This document shows positions 1 to 9,051 of a DNA stretch of 64,000 bases, piece after piece. The notes under the pieces were generated by a model. The model saw only the letters and a list, made by a program, of their open reading frames with translations, ran no database searches and had not been told where the DNA came from. The DNA is from Arthrobacter sp. ISL-28. GTDB lineage: Bacteria > Actinomycetota > Actinomycetes > Actinomycetales > Micrococcaceae. The stretch spans positions 1-64,000 of the forward strand of contig NZ_JAGGPJ010000009.1 of assembly GCF_018613875.1 (NCBI RefSeq). The letters are read 5' to 3'. Each line of letters starts with the position of its first letter. Within the stretch, counting starts at the first letter, position 1. The position numbers and the translations under genes were made by a program.

Positions 1-1193
1 CAGGCTGGCCACAGAAGTCCAACAATGACGGCTGCGCCGTGACACGTTCCCCCGAGGCCAAACGTCTGGGCATCGGCCTGGGTGATCCGTGGTTCAAGCT
101 CCGGCCACGCGCCAGGGAGTGGGGCCTCGTGGCGCTCTCGAGCAACTACGAGCTGTACGGGGACGTCTCCGCGCGCGTCATGGAGCTGCTGGGCCGGTAT
201 TCCGCCTGGTTGGAGGTCTACTCCATCGATGAGGCGTTCCTGGGCGTGAAGGGCAGCCCGAACGAGCTGCTGGCCCTGGGCAGAACGATGAAGGAAGCCT
301 GCCGGCGCCACGTCGGTGTTCCCGTGTGCGTGGGCATCGCCCCGACTAAGACCTTGGCGAAGCTGGCCAATAAATGGGCGAAGAACAACCCCGCCTTCAA
401 CGGGGTGTGCCGGTGGGAATCCGTTCCCGCGGCCGAACGTGAAGCACTGATGGGCCGCCTGTCAGTGATCGAGATCTGGGGCGTGGCCACGCGGCTCACC
501 AAACGCCTGAACGCCATGGGCATCCACTCCATCCTGGACCTCACCAGGGCTGACGCTGTGGCCATCCGGGACAAGTTCTCCATCGTCATGATGCGTACCG
601 TCCTGGAACTGCAGGGAACACCCTGCATCCCGATGGAAGAAGAACGGATCGGCCGGGAGCAACTGATCTTCTCCCGCTCCTTCGCCACACCCATCACCAC
701 GGCCGCGGGCCTGCACCAGGTCATGAGCGTCTACGCCCAAATGGCCAGCGCACGCCTGGCCAAACACGACCTCCAGGCAAAGGTTCTGACCGCGTTCGCT
801 GCAACCTCGCACTACAACCCCAACGAGAAATCCTTCCCCTCAGTTTGCATCGCACTACCCATGCCCACCGCGGATCCTGTGCTCTTGACCAAGGCAGCTC
901 ACACCCTGCTCCCCCTGCTCTATGAAGGAGTCAAGTACGTCCGGGCCGGGATCATGGTCACCGACCTGCGCCCCAGCGGAAACCAAAAACCCCTGGAGAT
1001 CTTCGAGAACCCCCATGAAGAGCGCCGCATTGGCACGCTCCTGGAAGACGTCAGCAAGCGCTACGGCCGCGGCTCCATCGGCCTGGGCCATGCCGGCATC
1101 AAAGGCGGCCCGGACTGGACCATGAAACGCGACATGCTCTCCCCCAGATACACCACCCACTGGGACGAACTCCCCCTCGTCAAAGCCGCCTAA
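1..1193 (+). CDS. umuC: UmuC-type Y-family DNA polymerase, 5' end cut by window
   Basis: Translesion DNA polymerase of the UmuC branch, which copies past lesions at stalled forks. The frame is open to the left edge, so the start and the first catalytic aspartate lie outside the window. Visible are the conserved block SNNDGC followed by RSPEAK, the catalytic SIDEAF motif near nt 222-239, a central helix-hairpin-helix-like part, and the family's C-terminal tail ending MLSPRYTTHWDELP (DUF4113-like). About 396 codons are present of the usual 420-430. A GTG at 39 could be mistaken for a start, but conserved residues lie upstream of it. The five residues before SNNDGC (GWPQK) do not resemble the hydrophobic strand expected there, so a frameshift or junction just inside the edge is possible. 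The next gene follows after 32 nt and is a usual polymerase partner. Confidence 0.9.
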   Translation, partial: GWPQKSNNDGCAVTRSPEAKRLGIGLGDPWFKLRPRAREWGLVALSSNYELYGDVSARVMELLGRYSAWLEVYSIDEAFLGVKGSPNELLALGRTMKEACRRHVGVPVCVGIAPTKTLAKLANKWAKNNPAFNGVCRWESVPAAEREALMGRLSVIEIWGVATRLTKRLNAMGIHSILDLTRADAVAIRDKFSIVMMRTVLELQGTPCIPMEEERIGREQLIFSRSFATPITTAAGLHQVMSVYAQMASARLAKHDLQAKVLTAFAATSHYNPNEKSFPSVCIALPMPTADPVLLTKAAHTLLPLLYEGVKYVRAGIMVTDLRPSGNQKPLEIFENPHEERRIGTLLEDVSKRYGRGSIGLGHAGIKGGPDWTMKRDMLSPRYTTHWDELPLVKAA

Positions 1194-1225
1194 CCCGGCC
1201 AGTCTCGCACCGAAAGGAACCCAGG

Positions 1226-1545
1226 ATGACCCTGGCACCAGAAGCACCTCACGCCCTCGAAGCGGTCGCCGTCCGCTTTAGCCCGGACGGAACACCCTTG
1301 GCCGTCCGCCATGATGGCCAGATCTGGGTCGTTGACCCCGACGTCGACACCGCCCACTGGTTCACTCGGGACTCCTGGTGGGACACCCGGCGTACGGCCC
1401 CGCCAGGCGTCGGGAACGTAGTAGACATCGAGTACTGGCGGGTACAGGTCCGCTCCGGATCCTCTGCCCCGCGCTGCGGACCTTTGACCTGCGCCGCGAT
1501 CCCCTGGCACAGCAGTGGCTTCTGGAGTCCATCACTGACAACTGA
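1226..1545 (+). pseudogene. DUF6504-like protein, frameshifted
   Basis: Small protein of the kind often found beside dinB/umuC genes in Actinobacteria; its function is unknown. The frame opened by the ATG at 1226 (preceded by GAAAGGA) gives a beta-rich N-terminus with VRFSPDGTPLAV, DTAHWF and IEYWRVQVR. After about nt 1450 that frame becomes implausible. A different frame then reads LRTFDLRRDPLAQQWLLES and stops at 1543-1545, which fits the family's C-terminus. One small indel between about 1450 and 1475 would join the halves into a protein of about 105 residues. It is either a true pseudogene or a sequencing error. Confidence 0.6.
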
Positions 1546-1569
1546 GGCAGCCGTGCGTAGCGTGGGTCC

Positions 1570-1854
1570 ATGGGACTCATCTACGACGACCCGCAGCTGG
1601 CCGCGCTGACGCTGACGCGCCTTGCAGCCGAGGAATCCGAAGGCCCCAGCGCAATGACAGGGCGGATGCACGCAATCCTGGATGACCTGGTGCAGCGCAA
1701 CGGGACCGGCTACCTGGCGGAGCTGGCCATCGTCCTGGCCCGCGCCCGGTTCGCCGCCCTCGATGATCTCGCCCGCGCCACCGGGACCGACACAGCGGAG
1801 CTGCTGGACTCGGTGGAAATCGAGGCCCTGGAAGGCCTCGATGACGACAGCTGA
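1570..1854 (+). CDS. Small hypothetical protein (94 aa)
   Basis: Not recognised. The 94-residue product is mainly helical with alternating Leu/Ala and charged residues (LTRLAAEESEG, LAELAIVLARARFAAL) and an acidic C-terminus ending GLDDDS. It has no signal peptide or membrane segment. The ATG at 1570 has only a weak upstream GTGGG. It starts 25 nt after the DUF6504-like remnant on the same strand, so it may belong to the polymerase operon. The alternative frames here give proline-rich junk, which supports this frame. Confidence 0.5.
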   Translation: MGLIYDDPQLAALTLTRLAAEESEGPSAMTGRMHAILDDLVQRNGTGYLAELAIVLARARFAALDDLARATGTDTAELLDSVEIEALEGLDDDS

Positions 1855-1955
1855 TCCGAAGGTCGGGGATGTTTGAACCCTGATGGGATGGGTACGGTGA
1901 CTGGACCAGGGCCTCGCCGTGCAGTTGCCTGCGGCGGTCCAACTAGGCTTATCCG

Positions 1956-2090
1956 GTGGAAATCACAGGAACGATCCAAATGCCGGACGGCAGCACCAAT
2001 CACATCTCCGCCCAGGGCGACACTTACGAAGATGCTAAGGCTGCAATGCCCGAGGGAACGAAGCTGATCGTTATCCGTACTGACAGGTGA
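1956..2090 (+). CDS. Very small hypothetical protein (44 aa)
   Basis: GTG start at 1956, stop TGA at 2088-2090; an in-frame TAG at 1944 limits the 5' end. The peptide begins VEITGTIQMPDGSTNHISAQ and ends KLIVIRTDR, a compact beta-alpha-beta pattern of the kind small plasmid proteins show. There is no obvious Shine-Dalgarno sequence. I do not recognise a family. It is included because codon use and residue pattern look coding. Confidence 0.4.
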   Translation: MEITGTIQMPDGSTNHISAQGDTYEDAKAAMPEGTKLIVIRTDR

Positions 2091-2516
2091 GCGGCCGCAG
2101 TCCGGCGTCGGGTGGCGCCGGCGGCGGCTTGGGGGATAAGCCCGCGGTCTCAGAGGGCTCTGGCCGTCGCCGGCCACAGCCAGTGTTGCCGGTGGACCTA
2201 TGAAAAGCTCGGGAGCAAATCCGTGCCCGCCGCCGCTTTGCGGGGGCCAGAACGGATTAGCTCAAAGCTGCCGCACTGGGTGTAACCCTCGCCGAAGGCC
2301 TGCCTTGGGGGTCGGCGGCGCGCCCGGGCGCTGACGGCACGCCGTGACTTTTCTGTGGACGGCTGCCGTCCGCGCATCCACAGCGGGCAGCTGCTGCGGC
2401 GCGGCCTCTGTGGGGATCCTGTGCACGGCTACATCCTGGGCTTCCTGCCCCTCCCCCGTTGTCCGACCCGTACCCCTACGATGGTTCTCCCCCACGGAGC
2501 GGAAGGCAGGAGAACC
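2091..2516. other. Non-coding stretch, nothing recognised
   Basis: 426 nt of GC-rich sequence between the small ORF and the next ribosome-binding site. No convincing reading frame, repeat or hairpin followed by a T tract was seen. Confidence 0.4.
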
Positions 2517-2639
2517 ATGGAGGAACAACCGCGGCCGCGCGCCAACAGCTGGCAGATCGCCGGTGTCTGGATCTCCGCCGCTGCCCTGCTGATCGCTGCC
2601 GCCAGGGCAGCCATCGATCTATGGCTGCTGCTCAGGTGA
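2517..2639 (+). CDS. Small single-pass membrane protein (40 aa)
   Basis: ATG at 2517 with a good Shine-Dalgarno (GGCAGGAG) about 5 nt upstream, which decides the start over longer frames beginning further left. The product has a polar N-terminus (MEEQPRPRANSW) and then one hydrophobic helix (IAGVWISAAALLIAAARAAI) and a short LWLLLR tail. Function unknown. It ends about 50 nt before the trailer end of the CRISPR array. Confidence 0.5.
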   Translation: MEEQPRPRANSWQIAGVWISAAALLIAAARAAIDLWLLLR

Positions 2640-2691
2640 GGGGCCCAGGCTGCCCGTTTCCTGCGAGGAAGTGGCCGTCGTTGAACCGGAC

Positions 2692-5343
2692 GGAAACACC
2701 TCGCGGGCGCCGGCGAAAAGAGGAGGCGGTGGCCGCGCTCCTCGTGCTGGTATGAAACGTCCCTGCGGCGCGGGGAAAGCATCGTGTTTGTCGTGGCGAC
2801 GTGTAGACCCCGCGGGCGCGGGGAAAAGCAGGTCGAACGCGGCCGGACCATGGACCAGGAGGAAACACCCCCGCGGGCGCAGGGAAAGCCCAACCGCTCC
2901 GCGCTGCTGCACCGGGATGAGGAAACACCCCCCGCGGGCGCGGGGAAAAGAGCCAGGCAACCCGGTCCTGGTACCGGATCAGGGAAACACCCCCGCGGGC
3001 GCGGGAAGGCCCCGCAGGTACACCGTGCGCCCGTCCACCATGGAAACACCCCCGCGGGTACGGGGAAAACCGTACGCGGTGAATACGATATCGCCCGGCG
3101 CGGGGAAAACGGCGGGGAAACTGAACAACGGTAACGTTCCGGGAACCACCCCCGCGGGCGCGGGAAAAGTCGTTGGGCCAGCCGCCGTTGAACACACCAA
3201 AGGAAACACCCCCGCGGGGGCGGGGAAAGACTCCCTCACCGAAGTGAGGAGGCGCCGCCAAGGAAACACCCCCGCGGGCGCGGGGAAAAGAAATTGGCCG
3301 CGTTCTCCGCCCGTTTGTCGGCGGAAACACCCCCGCGGGCGCGGGGAAAAGATGCCCCAGCCGTCGACGAAGAACCCGATGAAGGAAACACCCCCGCGGG
3401 CGCGGGGAAAGGCCCATGGGGCTATCTCACTTTCATGTTGGTCAGGAAACACCCCCGCGGGCGCGGGGAAAAGAAGACTTCCCGGATGTTCAGCTGGTAC
3501 ACCGAGGAAACACCCCCGCAGGCGCGAGGACAAGGTGAATGTCGTGGACGCTGCCAAATGGGTCATGGAAACACCCCCGCGGGCACGGGGAAAGAAAGCC
3601 ATAGCGACGCCGAACACCAGCGGCATGGAAACACCCCCGCGGGCGTGGGGGAAAAAGCAGACAGTCCTGCCCGATCACCATGGAAACACCCCCGCCGGAG
3701 CGGGGAAAGGGTTCGGGCACGACGTGCTGATATTCCTTGCCGGAAACACCCCCGCAGGCGCGAGGAAAAGGACGAACCGTTCTTTCTTGTCCTGGTTGGC
3801 GTTGGAAACACCCCCGCGGGCGCGGGGAAAAGACGGGCTGAATGGTTGGCGACGACCCCCATAGGAAACACCCCCGCGGGCGCGGGAAAGGTGCAAGCTC
3901 GCACGGAAACGGAAGGGGAAGAAGGAAACACCCCCGCGGGGCGCGGGGAAAAGGCCGTGGTCAGAGCGGAGTCGCCGGTGCCTTGGGAAACACCCCCGCG
4001 GGCGCGGGGAAAAGGTCAACACCTTCAGGACGGGCGCGGTCACACTGGAAACACCCCCGCGGGCGCGGGGAAAAGGCCCAACGCCCCCACCCGCCAACAC
4101 CCCACGTGGAAACACCCCCCGCGGGCGCGGGGAAAAGTCGAACACCGGGATGCCCGCGTCGCGGAACTGGGAAGCACCCCCGCGGGCGCGGGGAAAAGAA
4201 GGTCCAGGCCATCGAGGCGCAGATGAAAGAGGAAACACCCCCGCGGGCGCGGGGAAAAGTCGAGGCTGAACCAGACGTTCGTGTCGTCGTGGGAAACACC
4301 CCGCGGGCGCGGGGAAAAGCTATGAGCGCATCCCGCGCGCCCTGCTGTACAAGGAAACACCCCCGCGGGCGCGGGGAAAAGCCAGCCATCCGGCAGTTAC
4401 GAACATGCACGTTCGGAAACACCCCCGCGGGCGCGGGGAAAAGATCTTGTCTCCCATGACGGGTTTCCTTACTTGGGAAACACCCCCGCGGGCGCGGGGA
4501 AAAGGTGCATTGCTACTTGCCGCCCGCCACATTGATGGAAACACCCCCGCGGGCGCGGGGAAAAGGCACCTCATCTCGTCGGGTCCAGATAGGCCCAGGA
4601 AACACCCCCGCGGGCGCGGGGAAAAGTCCTACAGCGAGCTCGACAAGCGCGATAACAAGGAAACACCCCCGCGGGCGCGGGGAAAAGACCGACGGCATCC
4701 AGGAGAAGTGCAGGATTGAGGAAACACCCCCCGCGGGCGCGGGGAAAAGGTTGGGTCCGAGTGGGTGAAGATGCGTTCCCAGGAAACACCCCCGCGGGCG
4801 CGGGAAAAGGACAGGATGAACAGGCCCCACCTCTGACGCCGGGAATCACCCCCGCGGGCGCGGGGAAAAGGCTCTCCGCCCTGGGCTCCTGGGCGCCGTT
4901 CTGGGAAACACCCCCGCGGGCGCGGGGAAAAGTCAATGACCCAGCCCGGACTTCCCGGCTCCCAGGAAACACCCCCGCGGGCGCGGGGAAAAGGCCAACA
5001 CCCCCAAGGGCAAGCACGCGGCGGAGGAAACACCCCCGCGGGCGCGGGGAAAAGTTCAACGTGATCGACATATCGCAGCCGGTCGTGGAAACACCCCCGC
5101 GGGCGCGGGGAAAAGAGTATCGAAAACGGGACTACAAGCTTTCCACTGGGAACACCCCCGCGGGCGCGGGGAAAAGACAAGCCCGCTGTAGCAGCGCAGG
5201 GAAACACCCCCGCGGGCGCGGGGAAAAGGAATGGCCGGTCTATGAAGCGCCGGCACGTTGGGAAACACCCCCGCGGGCGCGGGGAAAAGACTTCAGGGAG
5301 CGCCTGGCCCTGGGGAAGGTGGGAAACACCCCCGCGGGCGCGG
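2692..5343 (-). CRISPR. Type I-E CRISPR array, 45 repeat units
   Basis: Repeats of 29 nt with 32-nt spacers give a 61-nt period. On the transcribed minus strand the repeat begins CTTTTCCCCGCGCCC and ends GGGGGTGTTTCC, a hairpin-forming type I-E repeat, in the same direction as the cas genes. I count 45 units, including a 22-nt truncated one at 5322-5343. Units at the low-coordinate end are degenerate (2692, 2753, 2800, 3042, 3088), as expected of the oldest, trailer end. One spacer (about 5177-5199) is only 23-24 nt. There is no leader: the high-coordinate end abuts cas1 codons directly. Long open frames rich in GNTPAGAGK-type repeats are artefacts of the array. Confidence 0.98.
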
Positions 5344-5757
5344 ACGTTGCCCGCGGTGGATGATGCCAAGGGCCGGATTTACACCGATTGCGGTGCATGC
5401 TGCCGCCGCGCAGATTCAGCCCCGTGTTTACCGCGTCCTCGCTTTGTACGTCGCCCAAGTTGTCTCTTGTAGAGCTGGATGGCGGCGTGTTTGACGGCTT
5501 CGTCGTCTGTGATCAGCCGCGCCTGGGCGATGGCCCAGCGGGCCGATGATGTCAGGGGCGTGGCTGCGGTGTAGGCGTTCGATCCTCCATTGCCTGCGAA
5601 CACTTTGGATGTGAGTTTTTGACCGCTCTCCCTCGTTGTCTTGCATGGCCCAGACGCCAGTCCTGCTCTGGTAGATGGTGGCCCTGTCGATATAGGGGAA
5701 CGACACGCGGTCCTCGAGCCTGACTTGGTGGCCGGCAGGGATGGTGGTGTATGCCAT
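5344..5757 (-). pseudogene. cas1: cas1 remnant of the I-E adaptation module
   Basis: Cas1 is the integrase that, with Cas2, inserts new spacers. Four pieces in different frames are visible on the minus strand: a start with VRLEDRVSF and IDRATIYQSRTGVWAM (5757 to about 5620); FAGNGGSNAYTAATPLTSSA through AIAQARLITDD and QLYKRQLG (about 5602 to 5452); DAVNTGLN (5437-5414); and CTAIGVNPALGIIHRGQ (about 5400 to 5344). Segments expected between the pieces are missing, and the last one runs directly into a truncated CRISPR repeat. The C-terminal third, all of cas2 and the leader are absent. The ATG lies 17 nt after the cas3 stop, so this was the next gene of the operon. Intact I-E Cas1 is about 300-320 residues. 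Confidence 0.88.
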
Positions 5758-5774
5758 TGCCTTCACGGAGTAGC

Positions 5775-8303
5775 TCAAGAGTCTGGTCCGTCGTCGACGA
5801 GCCCGAGGAGAGCGTCGTAACCGATGCCGGCCTGGCCGAGGATGACAGGGACCATCGCTGCCAGGACCCGGGATTGTGGATTCCACGGGTTCCCGATGGC
5901 GAGTGCGCGGTGTGCCAGGTTGCCGTTCAGCGGCGCGGTTGCCTCCATCGCCTGGCGCAGGGCCGCGCGGCCCTGCGGGCTGATTGATTCCAGATCCCCG
6001 ATACTACCTGTCCATGCCCCGGGTGCGCCGTGGCGGCCGTCGGGGTCGATGGTGAGTGCGGTGATGCTCGGCATTTCAATGAGTCGGGTCGCCGTCTCTT
6101 CGTCGACGTCATAACCTGTCAGCCGCATCAGGGACTCCAGATCAGCGTACGGGTCGGTGAGATCGTTTGTGTTAATGACGACGCCTCCGGCCTTGGCGTA
6201 TCGCCGGGCATAGTCGGTGAGTTCTTCCTGCTCAGTCCAGTCGACTTCGTCGAGGCGGAGCGCGGACGCTTCGACAAAGCCCTGGCTGTCGTCGGGCATG
6301 AGCAGCCGGGTCCGTTCGGTGAGGTATTTCTCGACCCTGGCCAGTTCCGAGGAGAAATACGGGAGCGCACCCCGTTTGCCCTCGCCGACGATGATCTGCA
6401 ACGGCAGTTCGGCCACCCCTGGAAGGCGGAGGGCGCGCCGGGGGTCGGTGTGTCGCCAGACGCGGCCGGCGCGTTGGATCAGTGACGGTGCCGGGGCCAG
6501 ATCGGTGGACATCGTGTCCAGATCGATGTCCAGTGAGGCTTCGATCGCCTGAGTCCCGACAACCACCGTTCCCCTTCCCTGACCGTCCTTGCCGATCTCG
6601 GCCAAGAGCCGGTTAGCGGCGTCGCGGCGGTGCCCTGCGGTCATCCGGGAATGCAGCACGATCGGGTCAATCCCTGACCGGCTGAGACCGAGCGCTACCT
6701 GCTGGGCGCGGCCGACCGTGTTGACCACGACACCGAGCCTGGCACGCGGTGCCTGCTTTTTCATGGCGACCGCCCAGTCAATGTGGTGCTGGACCGGGGC
6801 GTGTGACCGGATGGTTGTGACGGAGATGCCGTAGCTGGCCTGGGTGAGACGTACGGGGGTCCCCGGGATCGACTCGTGAGACGGGAAACAGATCTTGGAA
6901 GGGACCCAGGTTGAGTCGTAGGCGTGGGCGAAACGGTCACGTTGCCATTGGGGCAGGGTTGCGGACAGGATGGTGACACGGGTCCCGGTGGTGCCCCACC
7001 ACGTCATCAGCTGCCCGGCCAGGGCGCTTTGGTAGTGGTCCATCAGGTGTGCCTCGTCGATGACGACGTGTGCGTTGGCGAGGGTGAGCAGGCGCAGGTG
7101 TGCCCATTTGGTTCGCAGTGACCCGGCCAGCACCTGATCGATCGTGGCCACCGACACGGGAGCGAGGAGCCTGGCCGTGCCGTTACGGAGGAACTCGGAC
7201 GGAATCAAACCATCGCCACCGGCCGTCCGGTGTTCGGCCGGCAGGGTATAGAAGTCCTCCACGGTAGCGAGGCGATGCGCGAGTTCTGCGACGTTGCCCG
7301 TGCCCTCGTAGGCGTGCTGGACCCGTTTCATCATCGCGTTCGTGGTCGCCTGGGTCGGCAAGGCAAAGATGAGACGTTCGTTCCTCTGGGCGTGCCGGAG
7401 CAACGCCGCCTCGGTCTTTCCATTGCCGGTGGGGGCCATGGCGATCCACAGCCCGCCGCCTGCCGTCAGCGCCGACTCCTGCAGGGGGCGCAGCTCGAAG
7501 TCGCCCGCGATGGATGCACGAGCGTCCGTGAAGTCCTTGTACAGCCCCAGGGTTTTCTCCAGGCGGGACGCGAAGAACCGGGTCCGATGCTCCATCCATC
7601 CCGGGTGGTCGTCAGGATCGAGGACGCCTGAGGCCAGCTCTTCCTGGGCGCGTTTCACGGCGTGCCACTCGGATGCGGTTCGGTCCGCCAGAACGACTAG
7701 CCCGGCGATCAGGACAGCAGCGGCCGGTGAAGCCTCGGGTACGTCGGTTGCCGCGTCGAAGCCACACGCGGCCATGACAGCGGCTCTGAGGTCGTCACGG
7801 GACTCCCGCCAGGTTCCCCCGGCCGACCGGGCGAACGCCTTACATTCGGGGCTGTCCGGGATCTCGAACTTCCCGTGGTGGCCGAGTGCTGATGCTGCCA
7901 GCCAGTCACCGCTGACAGAGGCGCTGTAGTCCAGATCGGTGTTGGCCAGCGTCAGGGCGGAGACCTTTTCGTGCCGCTGGAGGTGACCGAGCCGCTCGGT
8001 CGGTACGTCAAGACTGTAGCCGGCGGCGACGAGGTCCCTCCGGGTCACCTCGTGCCATGCTTCTGCGGTCCTGGCGAGCAGCTGGCCGGCGAAGACCGGG
8101 TTGGCCTTGCCGACATCGTGCAAACCCGCTGCCGCCGCGACCCAGGAACGTGCGTCGGGACACAGTGAGTCCTCGATGAGCTCCCGAAGTCCGGGACGCA
8201 ACCAGCGGTCCCAGAGGGCGGTTGCCGACGCGGCGGTGTCCAGCAGATGGCTGATCAGCGGGTAGGGTTCGTCCAGGCCCTGCCGTTTGCTCCAGAGCGG
8301 CAC
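5775..8303 (-). CDS. cas3: Cas3 nuclease-helicase (type I-E)
   Basis: Effector recruited by Cascade to nick, unwind and degrade target DNA. It has 842 residues with an N-terminal HD nuclease domain (H19, the pair H62-D63 in LHDVGKANP, H142-H143 in GHHGKF). A superfamily 2 helicase follows, with Walker A APTGNGKT (about 290-297), DEAH (416-419), SATLP, and motif VI QRAGRVWRH. All key residues look intact and the length is normal. It starts 2 nt after the cas6e stop, so the two are co-transcribed. Its place at the end of the operon, after cas6e, is unusual, because in most I-E loci cas3 comes first. Confidence 0.97.
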   Translation of the reverse strand: MPLWSKRQGLDEPYPLISHLLDTAASATALWDRWLRPGLRELIEDSLCPDARSWVAAAAGLHDVGKANPVFAGQLLARTAEAWHEVTRRDLVAAGYSLDVPTERLGHLQRHEKVSALTLANTDLDYSASVSGDWLAASALGHHGKFEIPDSPECKAFARSAGGTWRESRDDLRAAVMAACGFDAATDVPEASPAAAVLIAGLVVLADRTASEWHAVKRAQEELASGVLDPDDHPGWMEHRTRFFASRLEKTLGLYKDFTDARASIAGDFELRPLQESALTAGGGLWIAMAPTGNGKTEAALLRHAQRNERLIFALPTQATTNAMMKRVQHAYEGTGNVAELAHRLATVEDFYTLPAEHRTAGGDGLIPSEFLRNGTARLLAPVSVATIDQVLAGSLRTKWAHLRLLTLANAHVVIDEAHLMDHYQSALAGQLMTWWGTTGTRVTILSATLPQWQRDRFAHAYDSTWVPSKICFPSHESIPGTPVRLTQASYGISVTTIRSHAPVQHHIDWAVAMKKQAPRARLGVVVNTVGRAQQVALGLSRSGIDPIVLHSRMTAGHRRDAANRLLAEIGKDGQGRGTVVVGTQAIEASLDIDLDTMSTDLAPAPSLIQRAGRVWRHTDPRRALRLPGVAELPLQIIVGEGKRGALPYFSSELARVEKYLTERTRLLMPDDSQGFVEASALRLDEVDWTEQEELTDYARRYAKAGGVVINTNDLTDPYADLESLMRLTGYDVDEETATRLIEMPSITALTIDPDGRHGAPGAWTGSIGDLESISPQGRAALRQAMEATAPLNGNLAHRALAIGNPWNPQSRVLAAMVPVILGQAGIGYDALLGLVDDGPDS

Positions 8304-8305
8304 GG

Positions 8306-8968
8306 TCAGCCGATGGCCTTGATCGTCAGGAGCCCGCAGCCGTAGTTCTTGGCGCGTCCTACCCCTGCAGTCAGCAGTCCGGTGAGTTTTTGGGGATCCT
8401 CGACCACGCCGAACCCATCCACGAGATCGGTCTGGACGACCCGTGACGTTTTCCGGCCGACGACGTTCCGGTCATGGTTGAGGATCTCGACGCCGCCGAT
8501 GGCGCCCGCCAGCCGTTCGGCGACCCACTCTGTCATGCCGGGGCCATCATTGTCCGGGTCATCGTCGCGGGGAACACTGTATGTCGCCGGACGGGGCCCG
8601 GTTGTGGCGTCGCGGCCACGGGTGCTGGACCGGCGCACGGCATTGACGCTGAGCCGGAACGCCACCGGAGTGCCCGCGGCGGGGGCGCTGGCTTCAGCGC
8701 GGGACAGCATCCCGTCAATATGGGTTACCGGAGGAACGGCCGATCGGATGAGCAGGGCGCCCGGTTTACCCGGGCCTGCCGGTTCAACCCGGAACAGGAC
8801 TCCCGTTGCGGCGCGCGGGCTGTCCCCGTCCACGGGGCCGAAGAGACGCATCACGGTCGAGTGCAGTGCCAGCGGGTTGTCCAGGCTTCGGGGTCCGGGC
8901 ATCCCGTCCCTGCCGGTGAACATCTTGTGCAGCGGGACCAGGGTCAGGATGGTGGACGGACTTTGCAT
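8306..8968 (-). CDS. cas6e: Cas6e crRNA endonuclease
   Basis: Cuts pre-crRNA in the repeat hairpin and stays bound to the crRNA within Cascade. I chose the ATG at 8968 (220 aa), where the protein begins with the usual strand STILTLVPLHKMF; an upstream extension to 9109 gives unlikely histidine/arginine-rich sequence overlapping cas5. The family's second conserved block is seen (NPLALHSTVMRLFG, with a candidate catalytic His), and the C-terminal glycine-rich loop GVGRAKNYGCGLLTI is intact. It follows cas5e after an 83-nt gap and is tightly linked to cas3. Confidence 0.95.
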   Translation of the reverse strand: MQSPSTILTLVPLHKMFTGRDGMPGPRSLDNPLALHSTVMRLFGPVDGDSPRAATGVLFRVEPAGPGKPGALLIRSAVPPVTHIDGMLSRAEASAPAAGTPVAFRLSVNAVRRSSTRGRDATTGPRPATYSVPRDDDPDNDGPGMTEWVAERLAGAIGGVEILNHDRNVVGRKTSRVVQTDLVDGFGVVEDPQKLTGLLTAGVGRAKNYGCGLLTIKAIG

Positions 8969-9051
8969 AACGGACTCCGTTTCGTAACGCTTGGCTTGGA
9001 CTACGGCGGGGAACCATCGGTTCCCTAGGGAGCCTCTGGTGCGGGGAGGAC

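Noticed and set aside
2671..5363. Long open frames across the CRISPR array on both strands
   Set aside because: They are repeats of the same GNTPAGAGK- or FPAPAGVF-like unit generated by the 61-nt CRISPR period; no start signals and no family.
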